Positions 5,402-11,367 of a stretch of 11,367 bases of DNA are shown here, piece after piece. The stretch is from Candidatus Lindowiibacteriota bacterium (GTDB lineage Bacteria; Lindowbacteria; 2-12-FULL-62-27): assembly GCA_023249255.1 (NCBI GenBank), contig JAHFCY010000097.1, forward strand, positions 1-11,367. The letters run 5' to 3'. The notes beneath the pieces are model-generated. The model had not been told where the DNA came from. It ran no database searches and was given only the letters and a program-made list of their open reading frames with translations. Positions within the stretch are counted from its first letter, which is position 1, and each line of letters begins with the position of its first letter. Made by a program: the position numbers and the translations under genes.

Positions 5402-7309
5402 ATGAATTTTTCAATTCGATCGTTTGAGTCTTTCGTCGGGCCGCACCGTTTGTACGTTGAAGGATGCGAGCCGGCGGATGGTCCCGCGTCTGAACCGGCC
5501 ATTTTGTTTGCCGGCGGGGCGTTCGATGGGAGTTGGATTTTCCGAAAGCAGGCGGAATATCTGGCGCGGCATGGCTGGCGCGTCTATGCCTTGAATCCCC
5601 GCGGGTATTACAAAAGCCGATGGGACAACGTCGCCGCGCTGACGGTCGAGGATTATCTCGAAGACATTCGCGTCGCGCGGGAAGCGCTGAAACTCGATCG
5701 CGTGATTCTCGGCGGATACAGCATGGGAGGCCTGCTCATGCTCAAACACGCCGAACGGCATGGCGCCGATGCGCTCATTCTCTATGACAGCGATCCGTCG
5801 CTCGAAATATGGAAGGCGCTTCGGCGGCCGCCTCACCGCGGGGTGATTCCGCCGGTCGTGCGGTTCTGGCCGGCGCCGCATATCATCCGCGAAATGTGGG
5901 GCGGATGGGTCAGCCGGCAAAGATATCTCGAATTTCTCAATCTCTTCAAACAAACCGCCGTGTCGGGCCGGTCTTACCGGTTGACCGAGTACGGGGGACT
6001 CCGCGTCAACACGTGGAAAACGCAGTCTCCCGCGCTCGTGATCGGCATTCGCAAGGACGCGGCCGTTCAGGCCGAATGGTTTCGCCGGCTGAACGCGGCA
6101 TGGCTTGTCTTTGAGGGAAACTCGCATGGAAGCATTCTCGTCGGGCCGAGGTCGAAATGGATCACCGAGGAAGTCGGCCGGTGGCTCGAGACGGGATTTG
6201 GCGTACGGCAAAAGCGCGTGTTCCCGTCGCTCGGCACCGATCCGCATCATCCCGACCTGACGCATCTAAGGTTGAGATATTTTTCAGGCTGGCAGAATCC
6301 TGAAACTGAAATTCGTCCGCCGGGGAAACGTCCGTCCATTCGAGTGAAAATGGAACAGGTCGGTGACGGCCGCGTTGACGGCGAACGTCTGTTTCGGGCC
6401 GTTTTGACCCTGCATCGCCGTGACGGGTTTTTCATCCGGGACGGTGAACACATCGACCGGCCGGCCGGGGCCGGATTCTACAGGCCGTTTGCGCGGGAAT
6501 TGTACCTCGCTGACGGAGAATTTTTTCCGCACTGGCCGCCGGCTGAACGCGCCAAACCGGTCTACCGGGATTTTGAGATCGACGCGCCGGCGCTTCAGCA
6601 CCGGTTCAAAGTCCATTTGCTTCTGCCGAGAAATTTCCGGACCGGCGGAGTTCCTTATCCGGTCTGCGTGTTGAACGACGGCCAGAACCAATGGAAAAAT
6701 CAGGGGGCGTTCGGCGGCTGGCACACGGACATCGCCACGACCGACCTCATCAAAAAAGGCCGGTGCCGCGAGGTCATCCTCGTCACCGTCGAATCGACGC
6801 GGCTCAACCGGAACAAATATTACCTGACGCCGCCGGTCGGCCACGCCGACCTCTACGTCAATTTTCTCGCCGACGTCCTGATTCCCACCCTGCGAAAAGA
6901 ATATCCGATTTCAACGCGGCCGGAGGACATCGGCATCGTTGGCGCGTCGTATGGCGCGAACAACGCCGTCTACGCCGGCATGAAACGCCCGGACGTCTTT
7001 GGTCTCGTCGGCAGTCTCTCCTACGCCGCCCTGAAAGGCCGGCCGCTTCGAAGCTGGATGGAGAACCTGCCGAGGCTGCCATTCCGTAAAATTTACGTCG
7101 ACTGCGGCACGAAATGGACGCCGGACCAGAAAGGCCATCGCACGGACAACACGCGCACGACACAGGACCTCATCCGCATCGCCCAGTCCAAAGGGTTGAT
7201 TTCCGGCCGCACGCTTCTGTGGCAGATCTGCCAGCGCCACTGCCATCAGGAACCCTTCTGGCGAAAACGCATCGGCCGCTGTATGGAATTTTTGTTCGGG
7301 TTAGTTTGA
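5402..7309 (+). CDS. Tandem alpha/beta-hydrolase fused to an esterase-D/enterochelin-esterase-like domain
   Basis: This 635-residue protein contains two serine-hydrolase modules. Module 1 (about 15-265) has the oxyanion segment LFAGGAFDGSW, the nucleophile elbow GGYSMGG (Ser107), a probable acid at Asp219 (GIRKDAAV) and His242 (GNSHGS). Module 2 (about 400-632) resembles Pfam Esterase: YPVCVLNDGQNQW (419-431), VGASYGANNAVYAGMKRP with Ser516, Asp567 or Asp575 in YVDCGTKWTPD, and His615 in CHQEPFW, the usual H-x-E-x-x-W ending. Residues about 290-400 look like a beta-sandwich linker domain. Both triads seem complete. No signal peptide is seen, so it is probably cytoplasmic. It may cleave or transfer esters, thioesters or amides, plausibly on the product of the ATP-grasp enzyme upstream (inference). 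The start is the first in-frame ATG after an in-frame stop at 5360, with no Shine-Dalgarno. It ends convergent with the DHH gene. Confidence 0.85.
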   Translation: MNFSIRSFESFVGPHRLYVEGCEPADGPASEPAILFAGGAFDGSWIFRKQAEYLARHGWRVYALNPRGYYKSRWDNVAALTVEDYLEDIRVAREALKLDRVILGGYSMGGLLMLKHAERHGADALILYDSDPSLEIWKALRRPPHRGVIPPVVRFWPAPHIIREMWGGWVSRQRYLEFLNLFKQTAVSGRSYRLTEYGGLRVNTWKTQSPALVIGIRKDAAVQAEWFRRLNAAWLVFEGNSHGSILVGPRSKWITEEVGRWLETGFGVRQKRVFPSLGTDPHHPDLTHLRLRYFSGWQNPETEIRPPGKRPSIRVKMEQVGDGRVDGERLFRAVLTLHRRDGFFIRDGEHIDRPAGAGFYRPFARELYLADGEFFPHWPPAERAKPVYRDFEIDAPALQHRFKVHLLLPRNFRTGGVPYPVCVLNDGQNQWKNQGAFGGWHTDIATTDLIKKGRCREVILVTVESTRLNRNKYYLTPPVGHADLYVNFLADVLIPTLRKEYPISTRPEDIGIVGASYGANNAVYAGMKRPDVFGLVGSLSYAALKGRPLRSWMENLPRLPFRKIYVDCGTKWTPDQKGHRTDNTRTTQDLIRIAQSKGLISGRTLLWQICQRHCHQEPFWRKRIGRCMEFLFGLV

Positions 7310-7314
7310 CTGCG

Positions 7315-7398
7315 AAGGCTCAATGTTCAATTTTCAATGTGCAATTCTCAATTCTGTCAAATTGAAAATTGAGGATTGAGCGTTGATTATTGAGCCTT
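7315..7398. repeat. AT-rich inverted repeat between convergent genes, possible two-way terminator
   Basis: Outer arms AAGGCTCAAT (7315-7324) and ATTGAGCCTT (7389-7398) are perfect complements. Inner arms CAATTTTCAAT (7328-7338) and ATTGAAAATTG (7361-7371) are also perfect. The rest is made of CAATTCTCAATT-type units. It fills nearly all of the 97-bp gap between the hydrolase stop (7309) and the DHH stop (7407). In RNA from either strand it would fold into a long hairpin, so it may end transcription from both sides. Its composition differs sharply from the GC-rich genes beside it, as expected of a dispersed repeat. Confidence 0.75.
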
Positions 7399-7406
7399 GA
7401 ATCTTT

Positions 7407-8315
7407 TTACCTGATCCGGAACGCCTCGACGATTTCTTTCACCGCCTGATCGACCTGATCCGGACGCATCGAACACCCGCCGGCTTTTTGATGGCCGCCG
7501 CCGCCGAATCGTTTCAAGAAATTGCCGATGTGTGTCCGAAGCCGATCGTCGGAACTGAAAATGTTGAATCCGACCGTGAGGATGGACCGCTCCGGCTCAA
7601 GCGGTTTGACGCGCACCAGAACGTCGGCGCCGTCAAACAGCACGTAGGGCAGGAATTTATTGTTGCAGAGATCCCGTTCTTCTTCGTCCAGCGCGCGCTG
7701 GTCCATCACGAGGACGTTGTTTTCGCGGCGCATCCTCTTTCTGATTGCTGATTTCGACGCTTCCAGATTTTCCAGAAATTCCTTTGCGTGACGCGCGAAC
7801 GTCGGGTGCGCCAGCGCGTGTTCGGCCGGGCCTTCCTCGAACAACCGGATCAACAACAGATTTTCCTCGACGGTGCCGTCTTTTTCGGGCTGGGACGAGA
7901 TCAGGTGGCTGATGAGAACGTACCGGCGCGGATTTAAAATATCCTCGCGCGTGAACGCCGCGCTGTCGACTTTGTCGGTCTCGCGCAAAAGATCGGCGTG
8001 TTTCTCGAACGCAGCCGCCTTACCCTGCGACGCGTAGAAGTTGTACGCCACGCGGGCCGCCGACGGCGCCCGCTCATGCCGGCCGGCAAACGGCTTGTCG
8101 ATTTTGTTGGAATCATGATGGTCGATCCACATCCCGCATCCTTCGACGTAGGGAATGTTGACCAGCACGTCGCCCGCGACCGCCTTCCAGCCGGCGCGGA
8201 TTTCATCGAGATCGATGAATTTTATCCCGTCAATTTTCTCGACGCACCGGATCAGAACGCACGACGTGATCGCGTCCAGATCCGAGTTCGTGACAACGCG
8301 GTTGATGGCGGTCAT
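7407..8315 (-). CDS. DHH/DHHA1-family phosphoesterase
   Basis: This 302-residue soluble protein shows the DHH-family motifs in order: VTNSDLDAIT (8-17, metal-binding Asp12 and Asp14), Asp49 in GDVLVNIPY (motif II), WIDHHDSN (63-70, the DHH triplet at 65-67), ETDKVDSA (112-119, acidic motif), then a C-terminal DHHA1 substrate-binding domain ending in RFGGGGHQKAGG (269-280). The family hydrolyses phosphodiester or phosphoanhydride bonds using two divalent metals; members include NrnA-type nanoRNases, cyclic-dinucleotide phosphodiesterases and exopolyphosphatase-like proteins. Which substrate this one takes cannot be told. The usual His of motif I is Asn10, as far as I can align it; some exopolyphosphatase-related members also lack that His (T-R-S-D-x-D-G). 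There is no Shine-Dalgarno before the ATG, and a TATACT box lies 8 nt upstream. It appears to be transcribed alone. Confidence 0.88.
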   Translation of the reverse strand: MTAINRVVTNSDLDAITSCVLIRCVEKIDGIKFIDLDEIRAGWKAVAGDVLVNIPYVEGCGMWIDHHDSNKIDKPFAGRHERAPSAARVAYNFYASQGKAAAFEKHADLLRETDKVDSAAFTREDILNPRRYVLISHLISSQPEKDGTVEENLLLIRLFEEGPAEHALAHPTFARHAKEFLENLEASKSAIRKRMRRENNVLVMDQRALDEEERDLCNNKFLPYVLFDGADVLVRVKPLEPERSILTVGFNIFSSDDRLRTHIGNFLKRFGGGGHQKAGGCSMRPDQVDQAVKEIVEAFRIR

Positions 8316-8323
8316 GGCAGGAG

Positions 8324-8329
8324 AGTATA
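8324..8329 (-). promoter_or_regulatory. Possible -10 box (TATACT) for the DHH gene
   Basis: TATACT on the minus strand matches 5 of 6 consensus positions. It ends 8 nt before the ATG at 8315, so transcription would begin at or next to the start codon, giving a leaderless message. The -35 region is poor (TGGATT at 17 bp) and lies in the repeat-derived sequence upstream. Confidence 0.35.
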
Positions 8330-8331
8330 CA

Positions 8332-8350
8332 GAAGTCAGAAGTCAGAATC
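8332..8350. repeat. Short tandem repeat, AGAAGTC unit
   Basis: GAAGTCAGAAGTCAGAATC is two and a half copies of a 7-bp unit directly upstream of the possible -10 box of the DHH gene. It supplies the spacer of any promoter there. The repeat is seen directly; calling it part of a dispersed family is inference from composition. Confidence 0.55.
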
Positions 8351-8379
8351 CAGCACCGGGAGAAGATACGGAAAAAAAT

Positions 8380-8435
8380 GCCACACACACCTGCCTGCCG
8401 GCAGGCAGGGACAAACACAGACACACACAGACAAA
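8380..8435. repeat. CA-rich repeat unit interrupted by a palindrome
   Basis: With the palindrome at 8390-8409 left out, the sequence reads GCCACACACA joined to GACAAACACAG, followed by more ACACACAGACAAACAC units. The junction restores CCACACACAGACA, a 13-mer that also occurs at 8504-8516 and, inverted, at 8581-8593. This is the same CA/GT family as 5253-5392. Between 8436 and 8494 I see nothing identifiable. Confidence 0.7.
8390..8409. repeat. Perfect 20-nt palindrome, dispersed repeat
   Basis: CCTGCCTGCC followed by its exact complement GGCAGGCAGG. A copy with one mismatch lies at 3659-3678. It is embedded exactly within the CA-rich unit with no visible target duplication, which suggests insertion or copying into an older repeat. 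It would form a 10-bp hairpin in RNA or DNA. Confidence 0.85.
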
Positions 8436-8494
8436 CACAAAGTGCCAATGAGTGGTAGCCCAACATTGATTGAAACCGATCCTGCCGAACGCGA

Positions 8495-8602
8495 AAACAT
8501 TAACCACACACAGACACGCACCTTCACGCACCGACCTCCACCCCCTATGAAAACTGTCTGTGTCTGTGAACGTCTGTGGATGTCTGTGTGTGGCTAATGT
8601 TT
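8495..8602. repeat. Inverted repeat with 22-bp arms abutting the surface-protein stop codon
   Basis: The left arm 8495-8516 and right arm 8581-8602 are complementary at 21 of 22 positions (the one difference is A versus G in AAACATTAACC / AAACATTAGCC). The right arm runs into the TAA stop of the surface-protein gene (8601-8603). The 64-nt loop carries further GTCTGTG units and the CCGACCTCCACCCCCTATG segment shared with 5273-5290. As RNA downstream of the surface-protein gene it would fold strongly and could end transcription or protect the 3' end, although the following run is only TTTT. Confidence 0.75.
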
Positions 8603-11367
8603 AACGTACAATCGCGAGTTTGTCGACGAGTTTGATTCCGCCGCTTTCGATGATGTAGATGTAGACTCCTGATCCCAATTTCTGGCCGTATTTGTTGGTC
8701 GTGTCCCAGTTCAACAGGTTGGATCCCTTCGCGCCGGCCGTCGACAGTTCTCGCGTCAGCCTTCCGCCGACATCGAAAATCTTGATTTTCACGTCCGCGG
8801 CATCGCTGAGATTGAATTTGAACGTCATGTTCCCCGTTGCGTCCGGTCCGGGGTTTGGATAGATGAACGTATTGTCTTTCGACAGCGGCGCGGCGAGGAA
8901 TGGAGCGACAAAATCGCCGGCGCCTACGACCAGCGTCAGCGACGAGCGACGAGAGATGGGCGACGAGCCGTCGTCGGGCAAAATCAGAGCAGAGGTTGAA
9001 CGGAGATTGACAGGTCCTGACGGTGCGCCAATCAAATAGGCTTCATAATTCGCAGGCAGATTGTCTACATTGTCCCACGTCAGCGTCGACGCCCCAAGAT
9101 CGGTCGCCATCATCACGTCCCATGTTTTGCCGCCCTCGGCAGCGGTCACGGGTTCGCCGTAACTCGCCGCCATCCATTCACCACCTGCACTCCCCTGCTT
9201 CTCTTCCCTCACCGCCAGCGTCACATACCCGCTCGCCAGTCCCGGCGCTTCCAGCGCGTTGGCCGCAATCCGCGCCGATTCGGCCGGCTTCACCCCGACG
9301 TAATTCTGCCAGTCGCTCACCCCACCCGCACTCGCAATCAACTGTATCCCCCAACTGTTCTCGTTCCCTGTTCTGTTTTGCTCCTTGTCCGACGTCGACA
9401 AAAGCGGCACGGCACGCCATGCGCCTTCATCGTCCATGTACCCCTCTGTCTGTGTCTGTCTGTGTCTGTCTGTGGTTACACGGTTTGCCGACTGATTGAG
9501 AATTTCCGACGCAAACGTCTCCGGATTCGCCGGGTTTGGATAAATATACATCGTGCAGGATTTCAGCGCCTTCACCCAGAATCCGACCATCGGTTTCAGT
9601 TGCATCGTCACGAGACTTGGCGTCTCTCCCGCCGGGCCGTAAATGTAATTCGATCCCGTGTACCAGTATATTTTGTTCTGAATCACGCCGGTTGTCGTGT
9701 CGGCCGCGCGCGATGGACTCATGCGCTGGCTGACCGCAAGCGGGGTGTCGCTTGTCACGTTCGACGTGTCAAACGCGACGCCTGAATCCCAGCTCACGTA
9801 AAAATATTGGCCGCTCGCGATCTGGTTCCATCCGATGTTCAACCGAATGCTCACCGTCTCCCCCGTGTCGCTTGCCACGCCGTCGGTCGGAACGTATGCG
9901 CGACCGCCCGTTGCGTCCTTCACCCAGTACGCGCGGCCCCGCACGGCATCCCCGTTTGAGGCGGCATAGCCGGATGTCGAGTTGTCATATTCGTACACCG
10001 CGACCGCTGACGAAAATCCGCCGGTCGAACTCTTCAAATTCCATCCCGACGACGGAATCGCCTTGTTCGCGCCCACCATCCGCCAGCCCACGCCCGCCGT
10101 GCTTCCGCCCGCCGCAACGACGCGGCCGTCGGCGTATGCCGTGAAGACGACTTGCGGCGGCATGCCGGTCTCGCCGCCGGAATCGGTCTTCGCCTCAACG
10201 CGGTAGACTCCCGCGTTTGAGCCAAGCACCAGCGTTTCGGAGGCGTATCCCGACGCGTCTGTCAAAACCGAGTCCGTCGAGGGGCCGGACGAATTTCCAA
10301 GATGTGCGGCGGAACCGAACGTGATCGTGAACGTCACCCGAGCGCCCGATACGCCAAACCCGCCGCCCGTGTCAACCACGCGCACGCGCAGGGCCTTCGC
10401 CAGCGACGTCGAAATCGCACCGAGTTGATGATTGCCGCTGATGAGAATAATCGTGTCGGACGGAGAGGGCGGAGGAAGCGCGGCGACGATGAATTTCGTA
10501 TCGGTGAAGAATGACTCGTTGACAAAAGCCGACGTGTCCCGGGACGTCAGGCGGTAATAGTACGTGTCACCCGCCGTCAACAGCGCCGTGTCCGCCCAAC
10601 TTGTGTCGGAGGCGCCGGCCGTCCACACGCGAGCATTGGCCCAGTTGGTCGTGTCCGGAGTATTGCGCAACCGGTATATCTTGACGCCACCAAATCCGAG
10701 CGACCCGCCATTCGTTTCCTCGTTGACAGACGGGTTCGTCCACCGGATCGTGATGTAGCCCGGTTGGGCGAATGGAGGATTTGTGTCGAGCACGACGTTC
10801 GTCGGCGGCGCGGGCGCCGTCGTGTCGGCGGCGGCGGTGTCGACGGAACCGAGGCGGTACGGACGGAACGTCGAAGCGGTGTCACTGAACTTGGCGGCAA
10901 TCGACATTTCGTCCATCGTGCCAAACCAGTTGCGGGTCAGAGTCTGGGGAAGGCCGCTTTGATTGAAGACGTTGTTGACGGCGTTTCCGGTGATGTTGTT
11001 TTTGGTAAGAATGTTGCCGCTGGAGGTCCCGATCAACCAGACGCCTGTATCGTTGCCCGTCAGTTCATTTTGAGAACATAGGTTCGCGTTTGAACCGTCG
11101 ATCGCGATTCCGGCCCACGCGTTCGATCTGGCCGCGTTGCCGCGCACGGTGTTGTTATTCGAACCTGACTCCAGAAGAATACCCGCGTTTGTATTCAAAT
11201 TGAGCGTATTGTCGCTCACCGTGTTGTTGTTTGAATTCAACTCCAGATGGATGCCGTCGGAATTCGACAGGGCCGTGTTATTGCTCACCATGACGTTTGA
11301 ACTCGACTGGATCAAAATACCCGCCTCGTACAATCCGCTGCCAACGTTGGAATTTGTCGTGTTGCCG
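8601..11367 (-). CDS. Large modular surface or secreted protein, 5' end beyond the window
   Basis: The frame is open to the right edge; 921 residues are visible, numbered here from that edge. Residues 1-150 are right-handed beta-helix repeats of NosD type (NNT, GNxxxxN and GIxL units). About 180-295 is a fibronectin-III-like domain (PPTNVVLDTNPP...YITIRW...YYYRLTSRD). About 303-411 is a Big_1-type Ig domain (ALRVRVVDTGG...GARVTFTI...TDASGYASETLVLGS). About 420-602 is an unassigned Gly/Trp-rich domain, ending in a YPNP at 609-612. Residues 630-641 are encoded by a dispersed repeat. About 647-820 resembles domains preceding sorting tails. Residues 831-921 are a FlgD-Ig/type IX-secretion-like C-terminal domain: FIYPNPGPD, VKIKIFDVGGRLTREL, LNWDTTNKYGQKLGSGVYIY, KLAIVR. 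It is probably exported and cell-attached; whether by a type IX system is unproven. The signal peptide would lie outside the window. Confidence 0.85.
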   Translation of the reverse strand, partial: GNTTNSNVGSGLYEAGILIQSSSNVMVSNNTALSNSDGIHLELNSNNNTVSDNTLNLNTNAGILLESGSNNNTVRGNAARSNAWAGIAIDGSNANLCSQNELTGNDTGVWLIGTSSGNILTKNNITGNAVNNVFNQSGLPQTLTRNWFGTMDEMSIAAKFSDTASTFRPYRLGSVDTAAADTTAPAPPTNVVLDTNPPFAQPGYITIRWTNPSVNEETNGGSLGFGGVKIYRLRNTPDTTNWANARVWTAGASDTSWADTALLTAGDTYYYRLTSRDTSAFVNESFFTDTKFIVAALPPPSPSDTIILISGNHQLGAISTSLAKALRVRVVDTGGGFGVSGARVTFTITFGSAAHLGNSSGPSTDSVLTDASGYASETLVLGSNAGVYRVEAKTDSGGETGMPPQVVFTAYADGRVVAAGGSTAGVGWRMVGANKAIPSSGWNLKSSTGGFSSAVAVYEYDNSTSGYAASNGDAVRGRAYWVKDATGGRAYVPTDGVASDTGETVSIRLNIGWNQIASGQYFYVSWDSGVAFDTSNVTSDTPLAVSQRMSPSRAADTTTGVIQNKIYWYTGSNYIYGPAGETPSLVTMQLKPMVGFWVKALKSCTMYIYPNPANPETFASEILNQSANRVTTDRHRQTQTEGYMDDEGAWRAVPLLSTSDKEQNRTGNENSWGIQLIASAGGVSDWQNYVGVKPAESARIAANALEAPGLASGYVTLAVREEKQGSAGGEWMAASYGEPVTAAEGGKTWDVMMATDLGASTLTWDNVDNLPANYEAYLIGAPSGPVNLRSTSALILPDDGSSPISRRSSLTLVVGAGDFVAPFLAAPLSKDNTFIYPNPGPDATGNMTFKFNLSDAADVKIKIFDVGGRLTRELSTAGAKGSNLLNWDTTNKYGQKLGSGVYIYIIESGGIKLVDKLAIVR
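9444..9479 (-). repeat. CA/GT dispersed repeat translated in frame inside the surface protein
   Basis: These 36 nt are exactly 12 codons (VTTDRHRQTQTE). They include CCACAGACAGACACAGAC (minus strand, 9475-9458), an 18-mer also found at 5256-5273 between two other genes. Internally it is tandem CAGACAGACA units. It sits in a linker between the first YPNP segment and the next domain, so the frame and probably the fold are kept. Confidence 0.75.

Noticed and set aside
5166-5405. Plus-strand 79-codon frame whose stop overlaps the hydrolase ATG in ATGA
   Set aside because: It runs through the ATP-grasp C-terminus out of frame and then through the CA/GT repeat; the overlap is coincidental.
7998-8597. 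Plus-strand 199-codon frame opposite the DHH gene and across the repeats
   Set aside because: The first part is the antisense of DHH motifs and the rest is translated CA/GT repeat.
8380-8602. CRISPR-like array, because short repeats recur at 8380-8600
   Set aside because: Units vary in length and orientation, form inverted rather than regular direct repeats, have no uniform spacers, and no cas gene is present.
9023-9499. Plus-strand frame of 158 codons, Ser/Pro/His-rich
   Set aside because: Low-complexity antisense of the surface protein, ending in its in-frame repeat; no supporting start signal.

Overview
The window looks like a chromosomal segment of an uncultured, probably Gram-negative bacterium with a GC-rich genome (the GC-richness is judged by eye). 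Three things suggest this: a signal-peptide solute-binding protein, a large surface or secreted protein ending in a FlgD-Ig/type IX-like C-terminal domain, and several families of dispersed intergenic repeats of the kind often seen in metagenome-assembled genomes of little-studied phyla. I cannot name the phylum from sequence alone. No tRNA, rRNA, CRISPR array, transposase or phage gene was found.

Layout, left to right. (1) Minus strand, 1-2449: a signal-peptide protein with an N-terminal module fused to a family 5 solute-binding domain, overlapping by ATGA a downstream HU/IHF-type DNA-binding protein that runs off the left edge. (2) Minus strand, 2519-3633: an alpha/alpha-toroid-like protein, overlapping by ATGA a 55-residue, probably membrane-embedded protein. 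(3) Plus strand, 3730-7309: an ATP-grasp ligase and a tandem double alpha/beta-hydrolase. Blocks 2 and 3 diverge from a 96-bp region holding a GC-rich palindromic repeat and a plausible promoter. (4) Minus strand, 7407-8315: a DHH-family phosphoesterase, convergent with the hydrolase across an AT-rich inverted repeat. (5) Minus strand, 8601 to the right edge: a large surface protein with beta-helix, FN3-like, Ig-like and FlgD-Ig-like parts, open at its 5' end.

The most interesting unit is the divergent block 2519-7309 (small membrane protein, toroid, ATP-grasp, double hydrolase). It has the make-up of a small undescribed pathway: an ATP-dependent carboxylate ligase, two serine-hydrolase modules and a toroid of glycan- or terpenoid-enzyme type. 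Product and substrate cannot be read from the sequence.

The second theme is repeats. A CA/GT-rich element (core CCACAGACAGACACAGAC) fills most of two intergenic regions and also occurs, translated in frame, inside the surface protein. A 20-nt perfect palindrome sits exactly inside one copy, as if inserted. Three genes have TG-n-TA or TATACT -10-like boxes; two of these lie only 8-10 nt before the start codon with no Shine-Dalgarno, which suggests leaderless transcripts.
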